Assembly: GCF_003864335.1 (NCBI RefSeq)
Contig: NZ_BEXA01000008.1
Coordinates: 1 to 42,516 of the forward strand
Reading direction: 5' to 3'
DNA: 42,516 bases
Origin: Lentilactobacillus kosonis
Lineage (GTDB): Bacteria > Bacillota > Bacilli > Lactobacillales > Lactobacillaceae
The notes under the pieces are model-generated. The model did no database searches and was not told the origin of the DNA. It saw only the letters and a list, made by a program, of their open reading frames with translations. Below, in pieces: positions 7,755 through 14,539 of the stretch. How positions within the stretch are numbered: the first letter of the stretch is position 1; each line of letters starts with the position of its first letter. The position numbers and the translations under genes were made by a program.

Positions 7755-8621
7755 ATGGAAAGCATGGCAGATTCAATTACAGGAATATTTAAAGAATGGA
7801 TCGATAGTGGACGAATGCGAGAATGTGGGCCATGTCCACAATGTGGGTCAGAGATGTTGGTCTTTGTTAATATGCAGAACAAACGTGATTTAAGCCTGCC
7901 AGCGTGCCAAGCATGTGGTTATAAAGTCACTAAAGGTAAAGCACAAGACCCACATAAAAAGAGCGAGAATGGTCAATGCAAGCCCGCAAAAAGGATGCAA
8001 TTAATTACTTGGTTAATTCGAGTGTGTTTAGCGATCAGGATGTTATTAATAAGAATTTTGCTAACTTTGATGCTGGTAATCCAAAACAAAAAGAAGCTAA
8101 GCAACAAGCCTTAAAAGTCGCACAAGAAATCTTAACTGATCAACCTGTTAATGCTATTTTCACTGGTGGGACTGGACGAGGTAAGACACATTTGGCCATG
8201 GCCATTTGTATGAAGTATTACAGAAATCAGACTTCAAAAGAAATGCATGTTCTTGAACTATCGGCAGTTATTAACTCAGATGAGAGCCAGTTTTAATTCT
8301 AAGGAAGAGGCTCGCAAATATGATGATTTAGTTACTAATCAAATCAAACAGGCTGATGTAGTTGTGATTGATGATTTAGGTTCTGAAATCGGTGATGACT
8401 ATGTAAACAATTCAGCCAGTCGATACGATATCGACATTGTCACATCTATCTATGATGCACGGGCATCTAAAGCAACAATCACCACAACCAATCAATCCGG
8501 TTCGATATTAAGACAGATTTATGGGAATAGGTTATTAAGTCGTATGATCCAACATTCAACCGGTAACAACTTTATGTTCGATGGTATGACAGATTATAGG
8601 ACGGTAGAAATGCATGGTTAA
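7755..8621 (+). CDS. DnaC/IstB-like helicase loader (two frameshifts)
   Basis: AAA+ ATPase that loads the replicative helicase. The N-terminus has a four-Cys zinc motif (CPQCGSEM ... CQACGYK). Walker A is GGTGRGKTH, Walker B VVVIDDLGSE, sensor 1 TITTTNQS. Frame breaks: one A missing in 7956-7960 and a net +1/-2 shift near 8249, after which FLNYRQLLTQM resumes. Repaired length is about 288 residues. ATG 7755 is 9 bases after AGGAG (7741-7745), whereas 7746 is too close. Overlaps DUF1064. Confidence 0.85.
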
Positions 8622-9048
8622 GTATCCGACAGGCGTAAAAGCAATAACAGTAAAAGCGAAAGTAGCACAGTCATCAAAACAAAAGCAAAAAAAATATCAT
8701 AACCGACCAGTAGAATATGATGGCCACCGGTTCGATTCTCAAGTTGAATGTGGTTATTATAAGCAACTTAAAATCTTGAAGCTGGATTGTAGAGTGCATG
8801 AAAAATTTGAATTACAGCCAAAATTTGAATGCGGTGGTGTGCATCATCAAAGCATGACTTATAAGCCTGATTTTAGCATTTATGAGCAAGGAAAATTGGT
8901 TAGTGTAGTTGATGTCAAAGGCGGTAAAGCAACACAAACAATAGCTAGTACAATGCGTATGAAAATGTTCATGTACAGATACAAAGTTCCTGTGGTAATT
9001 GCCACATGGAATAAAGAAACACAAACTTTTGAAGAAAAAATTAAATAG
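8614..9048 (+). CDS. DUF1064 protein, PD-(D/E)XK nuclease-like
   Basis: A 144-residue protein with DGHRFDSQVECGYYKQL and then KPDFSIYEQGKLVSVVDVKGG, matching the E...PD...DVKGG arrangement of PD-(D/E)XK nucleases and the DUF1064 phage family. A Holliday-junction or structure-specific nuclease role in replication or recombination is inferred. The N-terminus is Lys-rich (KAKVAQSSKQKQKKYHNRP). The ATG overlaps the dnaC-like stop. Confidence 0.8.
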   Translation: MVKYPTGVKAITVKAKVAQSSKQKQKKYHNRPVEYDGHRFDSQVECGYYKQLKILKLDCRVHEKFELQPKFECGGVHHQSMTYKPDFSIYEQGKLVSVVDVKGGKATQTIASTMRMKMFMYRYKVPVVIATWNKETQTFEEKIK

Positions 9049-9063
9049 ATTGGGGAATTAAAC

Positions 9064-9270
9064 ATGGCCACGACAATTTTTAAACCAGTGAACCATATCG
9101 AAGTTGAAATAAAAAACGAGGGAAATCAATTTACTCCTCAAATTACAAAAACCGATTATGAAAATAAAGAAATTGCATTTGCAATGCTGACTGAATATGT
9201 ATTACGAGTGCTCCAAGAGAATGGATATTCGACGGACAAACTAATGAAGGAGCTCGCTTATCATGGATAA
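9064..9270 (+). CDS. Hypothetical early protein
   Basis: Encodes 68 residues, beta-like N-terminus (FKPVNHIEVEIKNEGNQF) and a helical C-terminus (AMLTEYVLRVLQENGYSTDK). TGGGGA precedes the ATG, and the stop overlaps the next start. No domain recognised. Confidence 0.6.
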   Translation: MATTIFKPVNHIEVEIKNEGNQFTPQITKTDYENKEIAFAMLTEYVLRVLQENGYSTDKLMKELAYHG

Positions 9271-9541
9271 GCCAAATAAAGAAGAATTAGATGTTGACGA
9301 ACAGTTAGCACAAGTGAAAGCACGACTGAAAAAGCTAATTTTCACTGATGGTCAATATTTGGATGAAGATGCACATGAGCAGTCATCTATTGTCATCAGT
9401 GGTAAACGTTATTCAAACATCACTATCATCGATCAAGACAGAGAACCAATTGCGATTATAACTCCTGATGAAATTATAGCTTTGCATGGTTATGGAGTGT
9501 TGTTTGATGTTGGTGAAGATGAAAACACCAATAACAATTAA
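9263..9541 (+). CDS. Hypothetical early protein
   Basis: Encodes 92 residues, acidic, with DEQLAQVKARLKKLIFTDGQ helical then a beta-like segment (IVISGKRYSNITIID). It overlaps the genes on both sides. No domain recognised. Confidence 0.6.
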   Translation: MDKPNKEELDVDEQLAQVKARLKKLIFTDGQYLDEDAHEQSSIVISGKRYSNITIIDQDREPIAIITPDEIIALHGYGVLFDVGEDENTNNN

Positions 9542-9692
9542 TGGACTGATCCAAATGAAACAGAGTACAAAAAATATGTATGATCTGTTGATTCCATTAG
9601 AGAATAAGTTTGGCAGTATTGCCAATGTTCCAGATGATGATCAAGTGGACAATTCAACAGTTAATATCTTGCAAAGGTTGATGAAAGAATGA
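9519..9692 (+). CDS. Hypothetical early protein
   Basis: Encodes 57 residues from ATG 9519, starting MKTPITINGLIQMKQSTKNM. GGTGAAG lies upstream inside the previous gene. A longer frame to 9486 lacks a ribosome site. The stop TGA overlaps the next ATG. No domain recognised. Confidence 0.5.
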   Translation: MKTPITINGLIQMKQSTKNMYDLLIPLENKFGSIANVPDDDQVDNSTVNILQRLMKE

Positions 9693-9859
9693 CTAAAAGC
9701 AATTTAGAAAAATTTCATGCTGGTGATGTTGTGACTTTAAGTCAACATGAATATCCGTTATATTCTGATCCAATTTTCATGGAAAGCAAAACTGAAGAAG
9801 TAATCACAATCCAAATCGTTAATAAGAAAGTAAGTGCCAAAGATGAGCAAAAAAGTTAA
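9689..9859 (+). CDS. Hypothetical early protein
   Basis: Encodes 56 residues starting MTKSNLEKFHAGDVVTLSQ. Linked by ATGA to the gene before and overlapping the first DUF1642 gene after it. The HAGDVVTLSQHEYP segment looks like a small beta domain. Function unknown. Confidence 0.5.
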   Translation: MTKSNLEKFHAGDVVTLSQHEYPLYSDPIFMESKTEEVITIQIVNKKVSAKDEQKS

Positions 9860-10324
9860 AGTACCAAAATATGTTTATGATAGTTTCGAAGAAATGAAAT
9901 TCGATGTGATGGATGAAGATGAATTTAAAGTACACGCTATTTTAACCGTAGAAAGTATGTTTAACAATCAAGGCTTATATAATCCAACCTATTTTTAAAT
10001 TGGATTGGCGGACATCATAAAAAAGCGCTATATGCGATTATAAAAGGCTATGAAGTTGACGATGTTAAATACAATTTGATTTTGGGAAAGGACTTAAATG
10101 ATGAAGGCGAGATATTTTTTACTGCATACCATAAAACAGAGCCTGGTGAAATATTAGTTACTGATATTGCATATTCATATGAATTAAATGAAGATCGTTA
10201 TCAATTTACCGAAGATGAAGTTAATGATTTAATCAACAGACTTAACGAGCAAAATGAGCCTAAATTAGCTTCGATCGTTGAAATGAGTAAAGTATTAGTT
10301 TCAGAAAATGAGGTGGATGAATAA
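9843..10324 (+). CDS. DUF1642 family protein, copy 1 (one frameshift)
   Basis: Starts MSKKVKVPKYVYDSF, the KVKVP opening shared by four consecutive genes. One T is missing in 9992-9996; restoring it reads LNWIGGHHKKALYAIIKGYEV, the DUF1642 helix ending in GYEV, then a C-terminal part with YSYELNEDRYQFTEDEVNDL typical of the family. Repaired length about 160 residues. The stop overlaps the next ATG (taATG). DUF1642 proteins are common in lactic acid bacteria phages, and their function is unknown. Confidence 0.7.
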
Positions 10325-10605
10325 TGGATAAAGTTAAAGTGCCAAAATATTATGAGGACTACCTCAAAGAGAGAGCAGAATACTTACTAGACAAAAATTA
10401 TTTAAAGTATCTTTTTGAGGCTGATCAAGATAAGAAAAACAATTTAGCATATTCAGATTTGATTAATGGAGTCGATAAAATATTCAGGGATTCCAAAATA
10501 GAGCATTCTCCCGTAAATGACTGGATTAAAAATAATTATTCAACCGCAATTGATGCAATCATTCATGGCTATGAAATTAAAGATGCAGAAAGTGAGGTTG
10601 AATAA
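10324..10605 (+). CDS. DUF1642-like protein, copy 2 (short)
   Basis: A 93-residue paralog opening MDKVKVPKYYEDYLKE and ending shortly after DWIKNNYSTAIDAIIHGYEI. It lacks the C-terminal domain present in copies 1, 3 and 4, so it is a natural truncation or minimal form. Start and stop overlap its neighbours by the same taATG junction. Confidence 0.65.
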   Translation: MDKVKVPKYYEDYLKERAEYLLDKNYLKYLFEADQDKKNNLAYSDLINGVDKIFRDSKIEHSPVNDWIKNNYSTAIDAIIHGYEIKDAESEVE

Positions 10606-11045
10606 TGGATAAAGTTAAAGTACCACAAAAGTATGCTGATTGGTTAGAAGACATGATTGACTATTATTATGCAAGTTTTGATGTTCACGATCATGACAAA
10701 TTTAGTTTAGTTAAAAAACAAATCGTGCTTCTTAAAGTTCTTGGACAATATGTTGAATTTGCTAATCCATATCGGTTATTAGACAACTGGCTTGTTAACA
10801 ATTTTGATATAGCTGTTGAGGCCATATTGTTTGGATATGAAAATTCAGAAGCAATTTATGGATATCGCTTACCGAATGGTCAGTATGTAGATGGTTCACG
10901 GTCGGATGTACCTATTAAAAATTTAAATTCATTAAATTCGTTACAGTTTGATACTTCTGATGAATTTAGATCCTTAACTAATGAACAAATCGGGATTTTA
11001 AGTCTCTATGTAAAAGGCGAAGTTGTGGAGGAAGACGATGACTGA
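10605..11045 (+). CDS. DUF1642 family protein, copy 3
   Basis: A 146-residue protein opening MDKVKVPQKYADWLEDMIDY, with NWLVNNFDIAVEAILFGYE and a C-terminal part YGYRLPNGQYV ending in an acidic tail. Intact. Same gene junction style as copies 2 and 4, pointing to tandem duplication followed by divergence. Confidence 0.7.
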   Translation: MDKVKVPQKYADWLEDMIDYYYASFDVHDHDKFSLVKKQIVLLKVLGQYVEFANPYRLLDNWLVNNFDIAVEAILFGYENSEAIYGYRLPNGQYVDGSRSDVPIKNLNSLNSLQFDTSDEFRSLTNEQIGILSLYVKGEVVEEDDD

Positions 11046-11475
11046 CAAAGTTAAAGTTCCTACGGAGTTTCAAAATTGGTTAAATGTGCAACTGAATTTA
11101 AACAATGATAGCAACTATATAGTTATGTATTTAACAGGAATTGGAAGTAGTGTTAATTATTCAGTTGTATCTTATCCAGGACTGACAAATTTGAGTGATG
11201 ACTTGGTGCAGTGGGTTCACGAGCATTGGCAGGATGCGGTTACTGCTGTCATTCATGATTATGAAGTTGTAGATTCTAACAAAGTTTTAGGTTATCAACT
11301 ATCAAGTGGATCGTATGTGGCTAGCTTTAGCTATGATTCTAAGTATCATGATGGAGTGAATATGACTACATTCACAATCGGAATGTGGGATAAGTTCCAA
11401 GGACTTAGCGATTACGAATTAAGAGAAATTGACAAGTGGCTAAAGGGAGACATTGTGGCCAGTTATGAAAAATAA
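11038..11475 (+). CDS. DUF1642 family protein, copy 4
   Basis: A 145-residue protein from ATG 11038, opening MTDKVKVPTEFQNWLN, with WVHEHWQDAVTAVIHDYEVV and LGYQLSSGSYV. Intact, overlapping copy 3 by 8 bases. GGAGGAAG lies 5 bases upstream of the ATG. Function unknown as for the family. Confidence 0.7.
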   Translation: MTDKVKVPTEFQNWLNVQLNLNNDSNYIVMYLTGIGSSVNYSVVSYPGLTNLSDDLVQWVHEHWQDAVTAVIHDYEVVDSNKVLGYQLSSGSYVASFSYDSKYHDGVNMTTFTIGMWDKFQGLSDYELREIDKWLKGDIVASYEK

Positions 11476-11716
11476 AATAACAGATTTTGGCCATGATGAT
11501 AAATTTGATATTTCTGATGCCTTCACTGTCATGAACAAAATCTATCGTGAAGAAAATGTTAAGGCGGTTGGTGCGGTAATTTTGGTTGAAAAAGATGGTC
11601 AATTATTAGTCAAAACGATTGATGCATACAGCAACGATAATAACAATTATGATAAAAGCTTCGCATTGCTCGGATCCATAGAATATTTAAAAGATCAGGT
11701 TAAAGATGATGAATGA
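11465..11716 (+). CDS. Hypothetical early protein
   Basis: Encodes 83 residues from ATG 11465, overlapping copy 4 of DUF1642. Contains DISDAFTVMNKIYREENVKA and a beta-like AVGAVILVEKDGQLLVKTI. No domain recognised. Confidence 0.55.
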   Translation: MKNKITDFGHDDKFDISDAFTVMNKIYREENVKAVGAVILVEKDGQLLVKTIDAYSNDNNNYDKSFALLGSIEYLKDQVKDDE

Positions 11717-11736
11717 ACTTATCGGAGGTAATAAAT

Positions 11737-12137
11737 ATGCCATTAGTGACAAACAAGAGATTACAGGGAATTACCACAGTTGACGGTACTTCAATTAATT
11801 TGGGAATGGATGTTATTAACAGTTCAACACTTACAAGTGATAAATATGAAGCTTATAGTGTGAGTGATAATTTTTTGATAACTTAGCAATTGATCCAAAT
11901 TTGTTCGGTATTGACTTTGCAAACGAGCTTGAGAGAAACAGTGATGGTGAGTTTTACAACCGTCATGTTATGGGTATTGTGTATGAATTTAAGGGATTTT
12001 CAGATGGCATAAACATCTCAATTAAAACCGATATAGGTTACGTTTCATTTTCAGTTCCTAATAGTCAAATCAAATATCGTTGGTACACAGATATGATCGA
12101 TTGGAAAGAGGAAGAAAATGAAGAAGGCAAAATATAG
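11737..12137 (+). CDS. Hypothetical early protein (one frameshift)
   Basis: Starts MPLVTNKRLQGITTVDG behind CGGAGG. One T is missing in 11871-11876; repair reads SDNFFDNLAIDPNLFGID and continues to the stop at 12137, about 134 residues. The second half is beta-rich (GIVYEFKGFSDGINISIKTD). No family recognised. Confidence 0.55.
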
Positions 12138-12312
12138 CAATGATAAATTTGTTAAGAAGTTTAATCATGATCAAAGGAAAAAAGAGCAGCAGTATAAGAA
12201 TGAATTAACTGAGAAAAAATATGATGCGACAGAAATTATTCTTTCGATAAACGGTCATGATGTGGCTCATTATGTTGGAAATGAAAATTGGGCAAGAATA
12301 GATGAAAAATAA
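12118..12312 (+). CDS. Hypothetical early protein
   Basis: Encodes 64 residues: a Lys-rich N-terminal half (KKFNHDQRKKEQQYKNELTE) and a short beta-like end (EIILSINGHDVAHYVGNENW). Overlaps the previous gene by 20 bases. No domain recognised. Confidence 0.55.
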   Translation: MKKAKYSNDKFVKKFNHDQRKKEQQYKNELTEKKYDATEIILSINGHDVAHYVGNENWARIDEK

Positions 12313-12523
12313 TAAAGATTGCGTTGATTTTTCAAATGCGACTGTTGCATGCAATCGGTTTGGCAATCCAGTAGATGTCGGCAAAGATGCACAACCATTA
12401 GAGATTAAATGACCGGCAAAGTTCAATGATGATATTCGTGATGATTTTAAAGTTTACCTATCAGGATATCTATGTGAGGAATGCACAGAAGAGTTAAGGC
12501 AATGGATTAACCGTGGCAAATAA
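12302..12523 (+). CDS. Phage protein with paired Cys and in-frame TGA
   Basis: Reads CVDFSNATVACNRFGNPVDV and continues to TGA at 12410-12412. The same frame then gives PAKFNDDIRDDFKVYLSGYL, CEECTEELRQWINRGK and a stop at 12521-12523. With TGG in place of TGA the product is 73 residues with a CxxC pair, which fits a compact metal-binding phage protein. Read-through or recoding is not needed to explain it; a sequencing substitution or nonsense mutation is simpler. Confidence 0.45.
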
Positions 12524-12544
12524 GTTGATGTGAAAGGTATGTAA

Positions 12545-12650
12545 ATGTCAGTCGAAGATTTAGCAATAATCGTTTTTAATTTTTTCATTGTGTATTTTGA
12601 TTACGTTAATAGTTATGTTAATAGTCATGGCAATACACATGAATAATTAG
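12545..12650 (+). CDS. Very small membrane peptide (uncertain frame)
   Basis: ATG 12545 opens MSVEDLAIIVFNFFIV. The uninterrupted frame ends at 12646 with a polar tail, but a net +1 shift near 12586-12590 gives ILITLIVMLIVMAIHMNN and a stop at 12648-12650, a single transmembrane helix of about 34 residues. The hydrophobic version is more protein-like. Low certainty. Confidence 0.3.
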
Positions 12651-12669
12651 GAGGTGTTTGGATATCAAA

Positions 12670-12930
12670 ATGCAATATTTAAGTATCGCCATTACCGTGT
12701 TTCTGATTATTGAATTAATAGCCAATTTCTTTATGCCGATATTTCCACCGTTATTCTTAGGCATTTGGTTATTGATTTTATATGTACTGTACCTCGCTGA
12801 GCGAATTGACGATTTAATCGTTACTCACAAGATAAATAAATTGCGTGAAGTCGCTGAAAAGGAAATTGAAGAACTTGTGCGTGCGTATGGTGAAAAGATT
12901 GGCGATGAGGAAAAACATGACCGATCATAA
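12670..12930 (+). CDS. Small membrane protein with two hydrophobic segments
   Basis: Encodes 86 residues from ATG 12670 (an in-frame TTG at 12658 lies only 3 bases from AGGAGG 12649-12654). Two hydrophobic stretches, IAITVFLIIELIANFF and LFLGIWLLILYVLYLA, are followed by a charged tail (EVAEKEIEELVRAYGEK). Unknown function; the position is early, well away from the lysis genes, so holin is unlikely. Confidence 0.55.
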   Translation: MQYLSIAITVFLIIELIANFFMPIFPPLFLGIWLLILYVLYLAERIDDLIVTHKINKLREVAEKEIEELVRAYGEKIGDEEKHDRS

Positions 12931-13066
12931 AGACAAAACCAGAATTTATCTAGAGGACGGTAGTAGCGTTTGGGTAAACTCTAACAACAAAGTTTATATT
13001 GGTGGCATTTATAAGGGCACGGTTGGAGAAATATTTAACAAACATTATCAAGAAAAAAGAGCATAA
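12917..13066 (+). CDS. Hypothetical early protein
   Basis: Encodes 49 residues from ATG 12917 with GATGAGG upstream; reads IYLEDGSSVWVNSNNKVYIG, a small beta-hairpin-like domain. The longer frame from 12845 lies inside the previous gene and is not preferred. Last gene before the late regulator. Function unknown. Confidence 0.5.
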   Translation: MTDHKDKTRIYLEDGSSVWVNSNNKVYIGGIYKGTVGEIFNKHYQEKRA

Positions 13067-13136
13067 AAAAAAGCCACCCCATAAATCATGAGCGGTTGCG
13101 ACACAACTAGTATATCACACGGTTAGGGGGGTTATT

Positions 13137-13643
13137 TTGAATTATCACACTAGCATTGATTTTGATGCTACTAAAAACAATACAAACAAATTATTAAATG
13201 AATATCGACGGTTAAATATAGATCGTCATAAGTTAAAACTAGTCAGTAATTTATCGGCTATCCAATATGATGGAATGCCTAAAAGCCAAAGCAATCGGAA
13301 TTCCACCGAGGAAGCTTTAATAAATGATTTAAACGATATCGAAGAAGAACGTAAGTCAATCGAATTTAAGATCGCTTTGATTGATAAGACATTAGTTGAA
13401 ATGACCAGAATTGATGAATATACGGCCAAATTAGCTAAGTTACTTACTTTAAGATATATTGACCGGTTTAGTGTAACCAAGTGCTGTTTCGAGCTGTCAG
13501 AGGCATTTAATTCAGCTATGGAACCTATGAATGGTTTACCAATGTCCAGAAACAAATTCTATGACAAACGTGATGAAGCACTATTGATCTTTGCTGAGGT
13601 TTATCCGAAAAAAAGTGACCTTATTGAGTACCAAAAACAATAA
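13137..13643 (+). CDS. arpU: ArpU-family late transcription regulator
   Basis: A 168-residue protein of the ArpU/RinA-like phage regulator family: N-terminal helices, KLLTLRYIDRFSVTKCCFEL and then SRNKFYDKRDEALLIFAEVY as a sigma-factor-like HTH. Start is TTG 13137 behind TTAGGGGGG. As the last gene before the packaging and structural block, it probably switches on the late operon. Four TCAGTACA-type repeats begin 10 bases after its stop and are candidate binding sites. Confidence 0.8.
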   Translation: MNYHTSIDFDATKNNTNKLLNEYRRLNIDRHKLKLVSNLSAIQYDGMPKSQSNRNSTEEALINDLNDIEEERKSIEFKIALIDKTLVEMTRIDEYTAKLAKLLTLRYIDRFSVTKCCFELSEAFNSAMEPMNGLPMSRNKFYDKRDEALLIFAEVYPKKSDLIEYQKQ

Positions 13644-13652
13644 TCAACACTT

Positions 13653-13693
13653 TCGGTACATATTCAGTACACAATCAGTACACTTTCAGTACA
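13653..13693 (+). promoter_or_regulatory. Four 11-bp-phased TCAGTACA repeats, candidate late activator sites
   Basis: TCGGTACA (13653-13660), TCAGTACA (13664-13671), TCAGTACA (13675-13682) and TCAGTACA (13686-13693) start exactly 11 bases apart. Downstream is a weak promoter (TTGAGT 13707-13712, TGATAT 13730-13735, spacing 17). Phased sites just upstream of a weak promoter are typical of activator binding. Recognition by ArpU is inference. Confidence 0.6.
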
Positions 13694-13759
13694 AAAGTGG
13701 GACGTTTTGAGTTAATTACGGTGCTATATTGATATCGTGATAATAATATAAATGACCCG

Positions 13760-13800
13760 GTCGTAATTGATAGCGAGCCGGTTTGATTCCGGCATACGAC
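13760..13800 (+). ncRNA. tRNA-like mini-element 2
   Basis: GTCGTA (13760-13765) pairs with TACGAC (13795-13800). Between them lie a linker TTGATAGCGA (D-loop-like) and a perfect T-arm: GCCGG, 7-base loop TTTGATT, CCGGC. No anticodon arm is possible. It is the cleanest of the three related elements. It would lie near the 5 prime end of the late transcript. Confidence 0.5.
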
Positions 13801-13801
13801 T

Positions 13802-14017
13802 TTATCAGCTAGTGATTCTCCTTATATTTTATTTTGATGAACAAATACCTTTAGTTTTTTATACCACTTTATCTTTGGTCATATCGGTTTATACAAAGTT
13901 CTGAATGCCATAACATTAATGATTACCATGTATCGAATTTGTGTTAATTCCCCTAATATATAATTCGTATAACTTCTCTTTCTTTAGCGCAAGTTTTCAT
14001 ATTTCACTAGCTGATAA
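13802..14017. repeat. 14-bp panhandle inverted repeat
   Basis: TTATCAGCTAGTGA (13802-13815) and TCACTAGCTGATAA (14004-14017) are perfect inverted arms 188 bases apart. The left arm begins 2 bases after tRNA-like element 2, and the right arm ends just before element 3. The enclosed sequence has no open frame of note. Confidence 0.65.
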
Positions 14018-14018
14018 C

Positions 14019-14060
14019 GACTAACAACGGTATTTCGGTGGTTCGACTCCGCCGGTTAGC
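14019..14060 (+). ncRNA. tRNA-like mini-element 3
   Basis: CTAAC (14021-14025) pairs with GTTAG (14055-14059). An 11-base linker with CGGTATTTC leads to a T-arm: GGTGG, loop TTCGACT (a consensus T-loop), CCGCC. GGTTAGC is followed by CA. An alternative acceptor strand GCTGAT (14010-14015) overlaps the panhandle arm, so the two folds would compete. No anticodon arm. Confidence 0.45.
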
Positions 14061-14082
14061 CATTGCCCCAAAAAATTCAATA

Positions 14083-14110
14083 AAGGGATGTGAAATGCCC
14101 CTTATTTTTT
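14083..14110 (+). terminator. Weak terminator in late leader
   Basis: AAGGG (14083-14087) pairs with CCCTT (14099-14103) across an 11-base loop, followed by A and TTTTTT. Short stem, so efficiency is uncertain. Confidence 0.35.
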
Positions 14111-14162
14111 AAAATTACTAATTAACGACTAATCTTAGTTCTACATCGGGCAAACTTAAAAA

Positions 14163-14205
14163 GACCTTCGCAAATTCAATGACAGTTTTCGTGGAGGCTT
14201 TTTTT
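14163..14205 (+). terminator. Rho-independent terminator in late leader
   Basis: GACCTTCGC (14163-14171) pairs with GTGGAGGC (14191-14198) over 8 bp with one bulged A, followed by TTTTTTT. Upstream A residues extend the stem. It lies before the first late gene at 14234. Confidence 0.6.
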
Positions 14206-14233
14206 GTACTCTAAAACAAGAAGAAGGTGGCTT

Positions 14234-14320
14234 ATGTCTACTGTAGTTGTTGTGACAATCATTATATTAAGTGAACCAACTATTTGGTGGCTAGGCCGCC
14301 ATTGTGGTTGGTGGAAATAG
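14234..14320 (+). CDS. 28-residue hydrophobic peptide
   Basis: ATG 14234 behind AGAAGGTGG encodes MSTVVVVTIIILSEPTIWW and a short LGRHCGWWK end. One hydrophobic helix with a Trp-rich tail. First candidate gene of the late operon. Too small to assign. Confidence 0.4.
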   Translation: MSTVVVVTIIILSEPTIWWLGRHCGWWK

Positions 14321-14331
14321 GAGTGAGTTTG

Positions 14332-14490
14332 ATGAAGCGTAATGAATTTGGTTATGTGAGTGGATTAGAAACCAAAATAGATAGAGAGCTAAACAAGTGG
14401 TGTTTAGATAAACAGATTGAGCGTGTTAACCACAAAGATAGTGAGACAACCATTCAAGTAAAAATTAAGCGTAAAAAGCCAAAAAAGTAG
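14332..14490 (+). CDS. Small basic hypothetical protein
   Basis: Encodes 52 residues from ATG 14332 (TAGGAG 8 bases upstream): MKRNEFGYVSGLETKIDREL and a Lys/Arg-rich end (VKIKRKKPKK). No domain recognised; could bind nucleic acid. Confidence 0.55.
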   Translation: MKRNEFGYVSGLETKIDRELNKWCLDKQIERVNHKDSETTIQVKIKRKKPKK

Positions 14491-14507
14491 CAGTAAAGTT
14501 CAGCATT

Positions 14508-14529
14508 CCTTAGTACAATGGTTCTAAGG
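14508..14529 (+). promoter_or_regulatory. Hairpin overlapping a ribosome site
   Basis: CCTTAG (14508-14513) is complementary to CTAAGG (14524-14529), the latter part of the CTAAGGAG ribosome site of the next gene. The hairpin could limit translation of 14540-15001. Confidence 0.35.
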
Positions 14530-14539
14530 AGATGATGAA

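Larger units (their letters stand above)
13644..14233 (+). other. Late leader, 590 bases non-coding with structured RNA
   Basis: No coding potential seen. In order: phased repeats, weak promoter, tRNA-like element 2, a 14-bp panhandle enclosing 188 bases, tRNA-like element 3, a weak terminator and a stronger one, then the first late gene. If transcription starts near 13742, the late genes sit behind terminators, which suggests antitermination or RNA processing. Function is inference. Confidence 0.5.

Noticed and set aside
8728..8745. T-loop-like GGTTCGATTC in the DUF1064 gene
   Set aside because: Lies inside a conserved coding sequence with no pairing acceptor strand.
12410..12412. TGA recoded as tryptophan
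   Set aside because: Other genes in the window end normally in TGA and no selenocysteine or suppressor feature is visible; a substitution is simpler.
13720..14062. Complete tRNA genes at the tRNA-like elements
   Set aside because: T-arms and acceptor-like stems are clear, but no D-stem or anticodon arm can be placed at normal distances.
13740..14070. GOLLD or ROOL large ornate RNA
   Set aside because: Both occur in Lactobacillales prophages near tRNAs, but are about 600-800 nt or longer; this region is too short and I see none of their defining parts. An Rfam search would settle it.
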